Shown here: positions 27,719 to 37,331 of the stretch, piece after piece
Numbering within the stretch: the first letter of the stretch is position 1
Layout: each line of letters starts with the position of its first letter
From: Novosphingobium pentaromativorans US6-1
GTDB taxonomy: Bacteria > Pseudomonadota > Alphaproteobacteria > Sphingomonadales > Sphingomonadaceae
Length of the DNA: 64,000 bases
Reading direction: 5' to 3'
NCBI RefSeq assembly: GCF_000767465.1
Contig: NZ_CP009291.1
Coordinates: 2,267,501 to 2,331,500, forward strand
Notes under the pieces: generated by a model
What the model was told of the DNA's origin: nothing
What the model saw: the letters and a program-made list of their open reading frames with translations, nothing else
Databases searched by the model: none
Made by a program: the position numbers and the translations under genes

Positions 27719-28564
27719 ATGTTCCGCACACGCTTTGCCCCCAGCCCCAACGGCCCGCTGCACCTGGGCCATGCCTTTGCCGCCGTGGTCGCCCATGACC
27801 TTGCGCGCGAAAGGGGCGGGCAATTCCTGCTGCGCATCGAGGACATCGACGGCGCGCGCAGCCGCCCTGAATTCATCGACGAGTTCTTCCGCGACCTCGA
27901 GTGGCTCGGCCTGCCGTGGGACGGCGAGGTCGTGTACCAGTCCCGCCGCCTCGACCGCTACATAGAGGCCGGGGAAGCGCTCAAGCACATGGGCCTGCTC
28001 TATCCGTGCCGCTGCACCCGCGCCGAGATCGCAGCCGCCGCAACCGGCAGCGGACCTGATGGCCCCGTCTATCCCGGCACCTGCCGCGGCCGCGCGGTGG
28101 ATCCCGAGGGCGCAGCATGGCGGATCGACATGGCCCGGGCCACCGCACTGGCAGGCCCGCTCACCTGGGTCGACGAACTGGCTGGCGCGCAGATTGCCCA
28201 GCCCGAGCGGTTCGGCGATGTCGTCCTGCTGCGCAAGGACCTGCCCGCCAGCTACCACCTCGCCGCCACGCTCGACGACGCTGCGGACCGCATCACCCTC
28301 GTCACGCGCGGCGCGGACCTTTTCGCGGCAAGCCACGTTCACCGAATGTTGCAGGCGCTGCTGGGACTGCCGGTTCCGACCTGGCACCACCATGCCCTGC
28401 TGGTCGAACCCGGCGGCAGGAAGCTGGCCAAGCGCCGCGGATCACCCTCGCTGGGCGACCGCAGGCGGGCGGGCGAAGATGGCCTCGCCCTGGCCGATGC
28501 CTTGCGCGCCCACCGGTTCCCGACTGGTATTTCGCTCTGCGGAGGCCTAGATAGCGAGTCATGA
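27719..28564 (+). CDS. gluQ: Glutamyl-Q tRNA(Asp) synthetase
   Basis: Attaches glutamate to queuosine in tRNA-Asp. It is a short (281-residue) GluRS-like catalytic domain lacking the anticodon-binding part. The HIGH-type motif is in RFAPSPNGPLHLGHA, zinc ligands appear as C-R-C then Y...C in the YPCRCTRA to YPGTC stretch, and the KMSKS equivalent is KLAKRRGSPS. ATG of MFRTRF chosen since the family begins right there. Its stop overlaps the next ATG by four bases (ATGA). Confidence 0.94.
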   Translation: MFRTRFAPSPNGPLHLGHAFAAVVAHDLARERGGQFLLRIEDIDGARSRPEFIDEFFRDLEWLGLPWDGEVVYQSRRLDRYIEAGEALKHMGLLYPCRCTRAEIAAAATGSGPDGPVYPGTCRGRAVDPEGAAWRIDMARATALAGPLTWVDELAGAQIAQPERFGDVVLLRKDLPASYHLAATLDDAADRITLVTRGADLFAASHVHRMLQALLGLPVPTWHHHALLVEPGGRKLAKRRGSPSLGDRRRAGEDGLALADALRAHRFPTGISLCGGLDSES

Positions 28565-28794
28565 GCTATATTCTTGTCCCCATTATCATCGTGCTGATGA
28601 TCATGGTCGTCGTCAGCCTGGTGCGCGGCATCGTCGCGTTCATCAACAGCACGAAGGAAGACCTCCACCGCGACCCGGACGCGGTCGGAGCAACGCCCAA
28701 CCAGCTGTTGCAGAACAAGATGATGTTCAATCGCATCAAGTACCAGGCAGCCGCAGTCCTCGTCTGCGCCCTGCTGCTGGCGATGGCGCGCTAA
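28561..28794 (+). CDS. HIG1-like twin-transmembrane small protein
   Basis: A 77-residue protein with a hydrophobic N-terminal segment (about 3-27), a polar charged linker (STKEDLHRDPD) and a C-terminal hydrophobic segment (about 60-76) after MMFNRIKYQA, the pattern of HIG1-domain proteins. In mitochondria and some alphaproteobacteria these associate with respiratory oxidase complexes; here no such partner is adjacent. It overlaps gluQ and is followed 16 bp later by the adenosyltransferase gene. Confidence 0.78.
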   Translation: MSYILVPIIIVLMIMVVVSLVRGIVAFINSTKEDLHRDPDAVGATPNQLLQNKMMFNRIKYQAAAVLVCALLLAMAR

Positions 28795-28810
28795 GAACCG
28801 TTCGACGACC

Positions 28811-29380
28811 TTGGTCAGGCTCAACAGGATCTATACCCGCACCGGCGATGACGGCACGACGGGCCTCGTCGACGGCTCGCGCCTGCCCAAGCATGCCGCG
28901 CGCATGGAAGCCATCGGCGCGGTGGACGAAGCCAACTGCGCCATCGGTCTTGCCCTGTGCGCCCTGGGCGATACGCCGCATGCCGGGGCTCTCACCCGAA
29001 TCCAGAACGACCTGTTCGACCTGGGAGCCGACCTTGCCACGCCCGGTGAAGACTTCACCCCCGGCGAGATGACGCTGCGCATCGTGCTTTCGCAGGTCGA
29101 ATGGCTCGAAAGGCAGATCGACGCCATCAACGAACATATCGCCCCGCTGAAAAGCTTCATCCTGCCCGGCGGCAGCGAAGCCGCGGCGCGGGTCCACATC
29201 GCCCGTGCCTCCGCCCGGTCGGCAGAGCGCCGGGCCGCCGCGCTCGCTGCGGCGGAACCCGCCAACCCCGCGGCTCTGGCCTACATCAACCGGTTGAGCG
29301 ACTATCTCTTCGTCCTCGCCCGGGCAGTGAACGCCAACGGCGCCGACGACGTGCTCTGGGTGCCCGGCCAGAACCGCTAG
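28811..29380 (+). CDS. Cobalamin adenosyltransferase (PduO type)
   Basis: Transfers adenosyl from ATP to cob(I)alamin, giving coenzyme B12. The 189-residue trimer-forming protein begins with [14 protein letters not shown], the ATP-binding signature, and later has the helix-forming [14 protein letters not shown] and [17 protein letters not shown]. Start is TTG (TTG GTC AGG CTC). The gene lies 16 bp after the HIG1-like gene and 86 bp before a 3-hydroxyacyl-CoA dehydrogenase. Confidence 0.92.
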   Translation: MVRLNRIYTRTGDDGTTGLVDGSRLPKHAARMEAIGAVDEANCAIGLALCALGDTPHAGALTRIQNDLFDLGADLATPGEDFTPGEMTLRIVLSQVEWLERQIDAINEHIAPLKSFILPGGSEAAARVHIARASARSAERRAAALAAAEPANPAALAYINRLSDYLFVLARAVNANGADDVLWVPGQNR

Positions 29381-29466
29381 GCGCCGCTAATCCCAAGACT
29401 AGGTTCCTTCCGAGCGACAATCCCGCTAGGCAACCGCCGAATTGGGATCATCAGAGGAGACTTTCG

Positions 29467-30336
29467 GTGCAGTCAGTCGGTATCATCGGTGCAGGTATCA
29501 TGGGTTCGGGCATCGCCCAGACCGTCGCGAGCAAGGGCATGGACGTCATCCTGACCGACGTCTCGCTCGAGAATGCCGAGAAGGGCAAGGCAGGCATTGC
29601 CAAGGGCCTGTCACGGCTCGTCGCCAAGGAGAAGATGACGCAGGCGGATGCCGACGCCCTGCTGGCGCGCATCACCCCGGTTGCCGACTATGCCGCGATG
29701 TCGGGCTGCGACCTCATCATCGAGGCCGCGACCGAGCGCGAGGACATCAAGGCCAGGATCTTCGAAGCCGCCGGCAAGGTGCTGAAGGACGGCGCGATCA
29801 TGGCCTCCAACACCAGCTCCATTCCGATCACCCGCATGGCCGCCCAGTCGCCCGATCCGACGCGCTTCTGCGGCCTGCACTTCTTCAACCCGGTCCCGGT
29901 CATGGGTCTCGTCGAAGTGATCCCCGGCCTTGCCACCTCGCAGGACACCACCGGGCGCATGAAGGCCTTCGGCGAGAAGCTGGGAAAGACGGTCGTACTG
30001 GCTGGCGACGCTCCCGGCTTCGTCGTCAACCGCATCCTGTGCCCGATGCTCAACGAGGCGATCTTCGTGCTGGGCGAGGGCCTGGCTTCGGTCGAGGACA
30101 TTGATGCCGGCATGCGGCTGGGCGCCAATCACCCGATGGGGCCCCTGACCCTTGCCGACTTCGTCGGGCTCGACACCCTCTACGAGATCATGAAGGTATT
30201 CCACGCGACCACCGGCGATCCCAAGTACCGTCCCGCCCCGCTGCTGCAGAAGTACGTCGAGGCTGGCTGGTACGGACGCAAGTCCGGCAAGGGCTTCTAC
30301 GACTACTCGGGCGAGAAGCCGGTACCCACGCGCTGA
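29467..30336 (+). CDS. 3-hydroxybutyryl-CoA dehydrogenase
   Basis: NAD(P)-dependent oxidation of 3-hydroxyacyl-CoA (or reduction of acetoacetyl-CoA), 289 residues, cytoplasmic. Motifs are the dinucleotide [14 protein letters not shown] (5-18), [27 protein letters not shown] (active-site histidine) and the substrate helix [14 protein letters not shown] start with GAGGAG at 29454-29459, seven bases upstream. A strong terminator follows. Could act in butanoate/PHB or beta-oxidation pathways; context does not separate these. Confidence 0.93.
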   Translation: MQSVGIIGAGIMGSGIAQTVASKGMDVILTDVSLENAEKGKAGIAKGLSRLVAKEKMTQADADALLARITPVADYAAMSGCDLIIEAATEREDIKARIFEAAGKVLKDGAIMASNTSSIPITRMAAQSPDPTRFCGLHFFNPVPVMGLVEVIPGLATSQDTTGRMKAFGEKLGKTVVLAGDAPGFVVNRILCPMLNEAIFVLGEGLASVEDIDAGMRLGANHPMGPLTLADFVGLDTLYEIMKVFHATTGDPKYRPAPLLQKYVEAGWYGRKSGKGFYDYSGEKPVPTR

Positions 30337-30362
30337 CCGCACGCCAGCGACGCATTGGCAAA

Positions 30363-30396
30363 GCGCCCCTGCCTCACCCGAGGCGGGGGCGTTTTT
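30363..30396 (+). terminator. Rho-independent terminator after 3-hydroxybutyryl-CoA dehydrogenase
   Basis: CGCCCC-TGCCT and AGGCG-GGGGCG form a GC-rich stem around CACCCG, followed by TTTTT. Confidence 0.9.
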
Positions 30397-30448
30397 CGTG
30401 GAACGCTCCGCGCGCCCCGGCCGTTACCCAAGCGAAGGAGATATCACG

Positions 30449-30766
30449 ATGACCCAACGCCCTGACGATCTCGCCCCAGAAACTATCAATGCCGAACAGG
30501 ACGACGCCGAAGCCCAGGCGCAGTCGGTGGCCGCAGAGGCAATGAACGGTTCGCTGTCGGTGCTCGGTCTCGACCAGAGCGAAAAGCTGTCCAACAGCCT
30601 CAACCCGGCCGATACTCCCGACCTCGTCGATCACATGAAGCAGATGGACACCAGCGGAACCATCGACATGTCCGCCTATCGCGGCGAGGAGACGATGGAC
30701 GATCTGGAAAACCGCTATGGCCGTGCAGGCGTGGCCGATGCCGAATTCGGCAGCGACGACAGCTAA
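30449..30766 (+). CDS. Small acidic protein of unknown function
   Basis: A 105-residue, strongly acidic, polar protein with no hydrophobic segment and no recognised domain. The start has an excellent GAAGGAG ribosome-binding site (30434-30440) eight bases before the ATG (MTQRPDD). Features are an AEQDDAEAQAQSVAAEA helix and a MDDLENRYGR segment near the C-terminus. It looks like a dehydrin-like or stress-associated small soluble protein, but this is a guess from composition. It sits after a terminator as a lone gene. Confidence 0.7.
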   Translation: MTQRPDDLAPETINAEQDDAEAQAQSVAAEAMNGSLSVLGLDQSEKLSNSLNPADTPDLVDHMKQMDTSGTIDMSAYRGEETMDDLENRYGRAGVADAEFGSDDS

Positions 30767-30781
30767 AGCCCCTTCACCCCT

Positions 30782-30979
30782 TCACTGCGCCGCAGTGGTG
30801 TCCTTGGCCCAGGGATTGCGGTGTTCGGCCTTGCTGGCAGCGACCCTGGCCTTTTCGCTTTTCGCCGCCTGATCCGCCGCCGGAACCGTGCAATAAGCGG
30901 TCGCCAGGATTCCAGCTGCCCAGAACAATGCGTTCCAGCGGCTTTTGAAGACGGTGGAGATTTTCGGCCCGAGCATCAT
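30782..30979 (-). CDS. Small membrane-anchored hypothetical protein
   Basis: A 65-residue open frame: one hydrophobic segment (about 17-36, ALFWAAGILATAYCTVPAA) and a charged cytoplasmic-type tail (KSEKARVAASKAEHRNPWAKD). The gene ends 15 bp after the acidic-protein gene on the opposite strand and starts near the mutS stop. No domain is recognised. The membrane-then-charged layout suggests a real gene, but coding evidence is thin. Confidence 0.5.
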   Translation of the reverse strand: MMLGPKISTVFKSRWNALFWAAGILATAYCTVPAADQAAKSEKARVAASKAEHRNPWAKDTTAAQ

Positions 30980-31002
30980 GGCGCCAGCATAGGCCGCCCG
31001 GG

Positions 31003-33606
31003 TTAAGTTTCGGTACCCGCCTCGCGCTTCAGGTCATAGAGCACCTCCAGCGCATCGCGCGGGCTCATGGCATCCACGTCCATGTCGCGCAGCTTGTCCC
31101 GCAGGGTGTCGCACTGCTCCTCGCGGTGGTCCTGCGCTGCGGCGAAAAGCGGCAGTTCGCCAAGGCCCGCCGCCAGCCCGCCGGTCTCAGCCCGCCCCTT
31201 TTCCAGCTTCTCGAGAACCGACTTGGCACGGCTGATGACCTTGGGCGGCACCCCGGCCAGGCGCGCCACGGCAAGGCCATAGCTGCGGTCGGCAGGGCCG
31301 TCGGCCAGTTCATGGAGCAGCACGAGGTCGCCCTTCCATTCGCGCGCCCGGACATGGTGCAGCGAAAGCGCCTCGCAGGTCTCCGCCAGCCGCGCGAGTT
31401 CGTGATAGTGCGTCGCGAACAGGCAGCGGCAGCGGTTGGTCTCGTGCACCGCTTCGGCCACGGCCCAGGCCAGCGCAAGCCCGTCGTACGTGGACGTCCC
31501 GCGCCCGACCTCATCGAGGATCACGAAGCTGCGGTCGGTTGCCTGCGCGAGGATCGCGGCAGTCTCGACCATCTCGACCATGAAGGTCGAACGCCCGCGC
31601 GCGAGGTTGTCCGAGGCGCCGACACGGCTGAACAGGCGATCGACCTTGCCGATCCGGGCCGCTGCGGCGGGGACGAAGCCGCCCGCCTGCGCCAGCAGGA
31701 CGATCAGCGCGTTCTGCCGCAGGAACGTCGACTTACCGCCCATGTTGGGGCCGCCGATCAGCCAGAGACGGTCATGCGTACCCAGCCGACAGTCGTTCGC
31801 CACGAAGCGTTCGCCCTGCACCGCCAGCGCCGCCTCGACCACCGGATGGCGGCCGCCCTCGATCTCGAGGCAGGTCGCGTCGACCACTTCCGGGCGGGTC
31901 CAGCCGCCCTCCGCGGCGCGTTCGGCCTGTCCCGCCGCAACGTCGATGCGGGCAAGCGCAGCCGCTGTCTTCGCGATCTGGTGGCGAGAAGCGACGGCCC
32001 CGGCGACCAGTTCCTCGAAATGCGCTTCCTCGGCGGCAAACGCGTGGGCGCCTGCCTCGGTGATGCGGCTCGCCTCCTCGTGCAGCGCCAGCGCATTGAA
32101 GCGCATTGCCCCGGCCATTGTCTGGCGGTGCGAGAAGCCGCTGTCCGCCTCCATCAGCTTGTCGGCATGGCGCGAGGGCACTTCGATGAAGTAGCCCAGC
32201 ACGTTGTTGTGCTTGATCTTGAGCGCGGCGACGCCGGTTTCGTCACGGTACTTCGCTTCGAGCGCGGCGATCGCTCGCCGGGCATTGCCCGATGTCACAC
32301 GCAGTTCGTCGAGCGCGGCGTCATATCCCTCGGCGATGTAGCCGCCCTGCCCGCGTTCGGTCGGCGGCGAGGCGACGAGCGCACGGGCGAAATGGTCGAC
32401 CAGTTCCCCATGGCCGCCAAGATCGGGCAGCAGGCGTTCGAGCAGGCCGGGAAGCGCATCGCGTTCACCGAGCCTAGCGCCGATCTCGCGGGCGCCTGAC
32501 AGACCGTCGCGCAGCTGGCCGAGGTCGCGCGGGCTGCCGCGCCCTGCGACAACCCGCCCGAGCGCGCGTCCGACATCGGGAAGCGCTCGCAAGGCGGAAC
32601 GCAGGTCTTCGCGCAGCAAGGCATCGTCATGCAGCCATTCGACCAGTTCGAGCCGCTCGGCGATGGCATTGCGATCGGTCAGCGGGGCGGACAGGTCATC
32701 GGCAAGCTGGCGCGCGCCGGCACCGGTAACGCAGCGGTCGACGGCATCGATCAGGCTGCCCTTGCGCCCGCCTTGCGAGGACTCGAGGATCTCCAGGCTC
32801 GCCCGCGTTGCCTCGTCCATCGCCAGCGCGGCTTCGCCCGAGCGCGCCTCGGGCGGCAAAAGTAGCGGGAGCGCGCCGCGCCCGACATGATCGAGGTAGG
32901 CGATGAGCCCGCCTGCCGCGGCCAGCATGGGCCGCGTGAAGCTGCCGAAGCCGTCGAGCGTGGCGACGCCGTGGATTGCCTTTAGCCGCTCTTCCCCGCC
33001 TTCCGAGGAGAACTCATGCCCCGAGCGAGCGATAGTTTCGTCGGGCGCCAGTTCCCAACCCTCGGGCACTACCAGTTCGCTCGCGCCCAGCCGCGCCAGT
33101 GCGGCGCCGAGGCGCTCGGCCGCGCATTCTTCCAGTTCCATCCGCCCGGTGGAGATGTCGCAGGCGGCAATGCCCACCGTGCCGCGCACTTCGCAGGCAG
33201 CTGCCAGCACGTTTGCGCGGCGCGGTTCGAGCAGGGCTTCCTCGGTCAGGGTACCGGCGGTGACGAAGCGGACGATGTCGCGCGCCACCAGCGCCTTGGA
33301 CCCGCCGCGTTTCTTGGCTTGGGCGGGAGTCTCGGTCTGCTCGGCGATGGCGACGCGGCAACCGGCCTTGATCAGGCGGGCAAGGTAGCTCTCGGCCGAA
33401 TGGACCGGCACGCCGCACATCGGGATCGGCGCGCCCTGATGCTCACCGCGCGTGGTCAGCGCGATGTCGAGAATTTGCGATGCCCTCTTGGCATCTTCGA
33501 AGAAGAGTTCGAAGAAGTCTCCCATGCGGTAGAAAAGCAGGCAGTCGCCCGCTTCTTCCCGCAGGGCGAGGTACTGGGCCATCATCGGGGTTGCGCCGGA
33601 AGTCAT
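31003..33606 (-). CDS. mutS: DNA mismatch repair protein MutS
   Basis: Recognises mispaired bases. About 867 residues with the full domain order: mismatch-recognition domain containing the GDFFELF Phe-x-Glu wedge near the N-terminus, connector, core lever/clamp, and a C-terminal ABC ATPase with Walker A GPNMGGKST and Walker B VILDEVGRGTST. I prefer the ATG of MTSGATPMM to the GTG seven codons upstream, because the former matches where MutS proteins normally begin. Confidence 0.97.
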   Translation of the reverse strand: MTSGATPMMAQYLALREEAGDCLLFYRMGDFFELFFEDAKRASQILDIALTTRGEHQGAPIPMCGVPVHSAESYLARLIKAGCRVAIAEQTETPAQAKKRGGSKALVARDIVRFVTAGTLTEEALLEPRRANVLAAACEVRGTVGIAACDISTGRMELEECAAERLGAALARLGASELVVPEGWELAPDETIARSGHEFSSEGGEERLKAIHGVATLDGFGSFTRPMLAAAGGLIAYLDHVGRGALPLLLPPEARSGEAALAMDEATRASLEILESSQGGRKGSLIDAVDRCVTGAGARQLADDLSAPLTDRNAIAERLELVEWLHDDALLREDLRSALRALPDVGRALGRVVAGRGSPRDLGQLRDGLSGAREIGARLGERDALPGLLERLLPDLGGHGELVDHFARALVASPPTERGQGGYIAEGYDAALDELRVTSGNARRAIAALEAKYRDETGVAALKIKHNNVLGYFIEVPSRHADKLMEADSGFSHRQTMAGAMRFNALALHEEASRITEAGAHAFAAEEAHFEELVAGAVASRHQIAKTAAALARIDVAAGQAERAAEGGWTRPEVVDATCLEIEGGRHPVVEAALAVQGERFVANDCRLGTHDRLWLIGGPNMGGKSTFLRQNALIVLLAQAGGFVPAAAARIGKVDRLFSRVGASDNLARGRSTFMVEMVETAAILAQATDRSFVILDEVGRGTSTYDGLALAWAVAEAVHETNRCRCLFATHYHELARLAETCEALSLHHVRAREWKGDLVLLHELADGPADRSYGLAVARLAGVPPKVISRAKSVLEKLEKGRAETGGLAAGLGELPLFAAAQDHREEQCDTLRDKLRDMDVDAMSPRDALEVLYDLKREAGTET

Positions 33607-33721
33607 GCGCGTCAGCGTTAGCGCCACGCTTCGGTGCTTGTGAAGCGCAGGCAGCGATGCTTTCCCCTATCGCGTGACGGGAACATCCGTTAGGGGTCCG
33701 GGCGAGAGCTGGAGGTGCGCG

Positions 33722-35983
33722 TTGTCGGATAAAAGCAGGGTTCAATTCACCGAGCGCGAGGCGCTCTTCTATCACCAGACGATCCGCCCGGGTAAGATCG
33801 AGATCATCGCCTCGAAGCCGATGGCGACACAGCGCGACCTGAGCCTCGCCTATTCTCCCGGCGTTGCCGTGCCGGTGCAGGCCATCGCCGACGATCCGGC
33901 AACCGCTTACGACTATACCGCGAAGGGCAACCTGGTTGCCGTCATCTCCAACGGCACCGCAATCCTGGGCATGGGCAACCTGGGCGCGCTGGCATCGAAG
34001 CCGGTGATGGAAGGCAAGGCCGTCCTGTTCAAGCGCTTCGCCGACGTCGATTCCATCGACATCGAGCTGAACAGCGAAGATCCCGATGCGCTGATCGAAG
34101 CCATTGCGATGATGGAGCCGAGCTTCGGCGGCATCAACCTGGAAGACATCAAGGCACCCGAGTGCTTCCTGATCGAGCAGGCCCTGCGCGAGCGCATGAA
34201 CATCCCGGTCATGCACGACGACCAGCACGGCACAGCAATCATCGCCGCTGCCGGCCTGATCAACGCCTGCCACCTGACCGGCCGCAAGCTGGACGAGATC
34301 CGCGTCGTGGTGAACGGCGCCGGCGCTTCGGCGCTGGCCTGCACCTCGCTGATCAAGTCGATGGGCGTACGGCATGAAAACGTGCTGGTCTGCGATACGC
34401 GCGGCGTGATCTATCCGGGCCGCGAACGGGTGGACCAGTTCAAGTCAGCCCATGCCGTGATGACCGAAAAGCGCACCCTGGCCGAAGCCATCGTCGGCGC
34501 CGACGTGTTCCTTGGCCTGTCGGCCAAGGGTGCGGTCACGCAGGACATGATCAAGACCATGGCCGATCAGCCGATCATCTTCGCCATGGCCAACCCGGAC
34601 CCGGAAATCACCCCGCCCGAAGTCAAGGCGGTGCGTCCCGACGCGATCGTCGCGACCGGGCGTTCGGACTATCCGAACCAGGTCAACAACGTGCTGGGCT
34701 TCCCGTTCATCTTCCGCGGCGCGCTCGACGTCCACGCGACGGCGATCAACGAGGAAATGAAGATCGCCGCCGCCCGCGCCATTGCCGAACTGGCCCGCGA
34801 GCAGGTGCCCGAGGAAGTGGCGGCAGCCTATGGCGAATCGCAGCAATTCGGCCTCGAGTACATCATCCCTGCGCCGTTCGACCCGCGCCTGATGGAAGTC
34901 GTCCCCTCGGCGGTCGCCAAGGCGGCAATGGAATCGGGCGTTGCGCGACGCCACATCGCCGATTTCGACGCCTATCGCCAGGAACTGAAGGGTCGCCTCA
35001 ACCCGACCACTTCGGTGCTCAGCCAGGTCTATGCGCAGGTCAAGGCGAACCCCAAGCGCATGATCTTTGCCGAAGGCGAGAACGAGGTCGTGCTGCGCGC
35101 CGCAATCCAGTATCGCGATTTCGGCTACGGCGAACCGATCCTGGTCGGCCGCACCCAGCACGTTCTCGACAAGATGGCCGAACTCGGCGTCGCCGATCCG
35201 GAAAGCTACCAGATCGAGAACTCGATGGTCTCGCAGCATGTCGCGCCGATGGTCGAGATGCTTTACGAGCGCCTCAAGCGCCGCGGCTTCCTGCAGCGCG
35301 ACGTCCAGCGCATGGTCAATACCGACCGCAACATCTTCTCGGCCTGCCTGCTCAAGCTGGGCATCGGCGACGCGATGATCACCGGCATGACCCGGCCCTT
35401 CGCGCAGTCGATGAAGGACGTCCAACGCGTTCTCGACACCGCCGAAGACAAACTGCCGTTCGGCATCCACATGATGGTCGGCAAGAACCAGACCCTGTTC
35501 CTGGCCGACACGACCATCAACGAGCGCCCGAACGCCGAGGAACTGGCCGTCATCGCCAAGGAAACCGCGGCGGTCGCCCGACGCCTCGGTCATGAACCGC
35601 GCGTCGCCTTCCTCAGCTATTCGACCTTCGGGAACCCCGCCGGTCGCTGGCTCGACACGATCCGCGATGCCGTCCACATCCTCGACGAGGAGCAACCCGG
35701 CTTCGAGTACGACGGCGACATGGCGCCCGATGCCGCGCTCAACCCCAAGATCATGGCGCTCTATCCGTTCTGCCGCCTTACCGCGCCGGCGAACGTACTG
35801 GTCATGCCCGGGCTGCAGTCGGCCAACATCTCGGCCAAGCTGCTGCGCGAGATCGGCGGGACGACAGCCGTGGGCCCGATGCTGCTGGGCATGGAAATGC
35901 CCGTCCAGATCGTGCCGATGACTGCCATTGCCCCCGATGTGCTGACATCGGCAGTACTGGCCGCAGCCGGAATCATCGGCTGA
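33722..35983 (+). CDS. maeB: NADP-dependent malic enzyme with phosphotransacetylase-like domain
   Basis: Malate to pyruvate decarboxylation with NADP. Two domains: an N-terminal malic enzyme (about 1-430; LAYSPGVAVP, GINLEDIKAPECF, MHDDQHGTAII, VNGAGASALAC) and a C-terminal phosphotransacetylase-like domain (about 430-753) that is usually regulatory. The start appears to be TTG, because GGAGG lies six bases upstream (33711-33715) and homologues begin near here. In the leader, CCCCTA...ACGG-N6-CCGT-TAGGGG (33664-33696) can fold. A strong terminator follows. Confidence 0.95.
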   Translation: MSDKSRVQFTEREALFYHQTIRPGKIEIIASKPMATQRDLSLAYSPGVAVPVQAIADDPATAYDYTAKGNLVAVISNGTAILGMGNLGALASKPVMEGKAVLFKRFADVDSIDIELNSEDPDALIEAIAMMEPSFGGINLEDIKAPECFLIEQALRERMNIPVMHDDQHGTAIIAAAGLINACHLTGRKLDEIRVVVNGAGASALACTSLIKSMGVRHENVLVCDTRGVIYPGRERVDQFKSAHAVMTEKRTLAEAIVGADVFLGLSAKGAVTQDMIKTMADQPIIFAMANPDPEITPPEVKAVRPDAIVATGRSDYPNQVNNVLGFPFIFRGALDVHATAINEEMKIAAARAIAELAREQVPEEVAAAYGESQQFGLEYIIPAPFDPRLMEVVPSAVAKAAMESGVARRHIADFDAYRQELKGRLNPTTSVLSQVYAQVKANPKRMIFAEGENEVVLRAAIQYRDFGYGEPILVGRTQHVLDKMAELGVADPESYQIENSMVSQHVAPMVEMLYERLKRRGFLQRDVQRMVNTDRNIFSACLLKLGIGDAMITGMTRPFAQSMKDVQRVLDTAEDKLPFGIHMMVGKNQTLFLADTTINERPNAEELAVIAKETAAVARRLGHEPRVAFLSYSTFGNPAGRWLDTIRDAVHILDEEQPGFEYDGDMAPDAALNPKIMALYPFCRLTAPANVLVMPGLQSANISAKLLREIGGTTAVGPMLLGMEMPVQIVPMTAIAPDVLTSAVLAAAGIIG

Positions 35984-36007
35984 TCCAGCCGGCTCGAGCC
36001 GGACATG

Positions 36008-36044
36008 AAAAGGCCCCGCTGGCGATTGCCTTCGGGGCCTTTTT
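36008..36044 (+). terminator. Rho-independent terminator after maeB
   Basis: AAAAGGCCCCG pairs with CGGGGCCTTTTT around CTGGCGATTGCCTT. The T run on the plus strand follows the maeB stop; the A run on the left makes it potentially bidirectional with trmB. Confidence 0.88.
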
Positions 36045-36080
36045 CATTTCGGGGCGCTATCCGCCAATCGCCAAACGTGC

Positions 36081-36809
36081 CTACTTGCGGCGGTAGCGAA
36101 AGTACCAGACTTCGTGGCCGTAAACGGTGCGGGCCTTGGCTTCGTAACGGGTTTCGGGCCAGCCGCCGGGGCGCTTCTGGAAATCGCCGGGCTTGTCGCA
36201 AAGCCATTCGAATTGCTCGGTATGGCGCTGCATGACCATCAGGGCATGGCGCAGGTAAACGGCATGATCGGTGCCGAAGCGGAACTCACCGCCCGGCTTG
36301 AGCTTGGCCGCGAACATGTCGACCGGGCCGTCATTCATCATCCGGCGCTTTGCGTGACGGGCCTTGGGCCAGGGATCGGGATGCAGCAGGTAAAGGAAGG
36401 ACAGCGTCCCGTCGGGAATGCGCGAGAGTACCTCCAGCGCATCGCCATGATGGATGCGCACGTTCGCGATCGGCGGGTGCGCACCATTGTCGCCGCTGAC
36501 GTGCAGCAGCGCCTGGGCGACGCCGTTGAGGAACGGTTCGGCACCGATGAAACCGTGGTTCGGCAGCATCTCGGCGCGATTCGCCATGTGCTCGCCGCCC
36601 CCGAAGCCGATCTCGAAATGGAGCGGGCAGTCTTCCCCGAACAAGCGCTGGGCCGTGACCGGCCCTTCGTCGGGAACTGCAATCTGCGGCAGCAGGTTAT
36701 CGACCAGGGCCTGTTGACCGGCGCGCAGGGGCTTGCCCTTGGCGCGGCCATAGAGGCGGTTGAGAGTCGTGGGATCGCCGGATTTGTAAGCCGTCATGGC
36801 GCGCGCCAC
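36081..36809 (-). CDS. trmB: tRNA (guanine-N7)-methyltransferase
   Basis: SAM-dependent enzyme that methylates G46 of tRNAs. About 240 residues. SAM-binding LHFEIGFGGGEHM, then the family signature LLHPDPWPKARHAKRRM, then FGTDHAVYLRH. Two start codons are possible (36809 and an ATG four codons inside). It converges on maeB with a shared terminator and diverges from the LrgA-like gene. Confidence 0.95.
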   Translation of the reverse strand: MARAMTAYKSGDPTTLNRLYGRAKGKPLRAGQQALVDNLLPQIAVPDEGPVTAQRLFGEDCPLHFEIGFGGGEHMANRAEMLPNHGFIGAEPFLNGVAQALLHVSGDNGAHPPIANVRIHHGDALEVLSRIPDGTLSFLYLLHPDPWPKARHAKRRMMNDGPVDMFAAKLKPGGEFRFGTDHAVYLRHALMVMQRHTEQFEWLCDKPGDFQKRPGGWPETRYEAKARTVYGHEVWYFRYRRK

Positions 36810-36950
36810 TGGCAGGCAAGTGCGCCGCGGTCAATGGAGGCGATCATCGCGCCATTTGCGCATGAAGCTCCGGCAATGACCGAAAACGCCATTGCAACGC
36901 AGCGCAATGCGCTGTTCTAGGTCGAAAACCGCCAAGGACACTCGCCTCCG

Positions 36951-37331
36951 ATGCTGCCCACGATATTCCTGCTGCTCGCCTGCCAGCTCCTGGGCGAGAC
37001 TTTCCACCGCCTGACCGGGCTTGCGCTGCCCGGCTCGGTGATCGGCATGATCCTGCTCTTCGCCTGGCTGGCCCTGGTCCCCCGCGAGCGTCCGACGCTG
37101 ACGATTGTGACCGGCTGGCTGACTGCGCATCTGGCCGTGATGTTCGTTCCCGCCGCGGTCGGGCTGGTCAACGAGGGCGAAGCGCTCAAGGCGGACGGCG
37201 TCGGTCTTGTCGTGGCAACGGCAATCTCCACCTTCTTGACCATGGCGGTAACGGCGCTGGTCTTCCGCTGGGCACTGAACCGCTTCGGCCCCCTCGACAC
37301 CGTCGAAACCGAATCGGATAGCCCTGCATGA
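36951..37331 (+). CDS. CidA/LrgA-family holin-like membrane protein
   Basis: Inner-membrane protein of 126 residues with four hydrophobic segments, starting MLPTIFLLLACQLLGE, with LPGSVIGMILLF near residue 25. The LrgA/CidA family, with LrgB/CidB, is linked to murein-hydrolase control and to pyruvate or other organic-acid export. It overlaps the LrgB gene by four bases (ATGA), a typical couple. Confidence 0.9.
   Translation: MLPTIFLLLACQLLGETFHRLTGLALPGSVIGMILLFAWLALVPRERPTLTIVTGWLTAHLAVMFVPAAVGLVNEGEALKADGVGLVVATAISTFLTMAVTALVFRWALNRFGPLDTVETESDSPA

Noticed and set aside
31126..32499. 457-codon plus-strand frame opposite mutS
   Set aside because: Antisense shadow of mutS with no recognisable domain.
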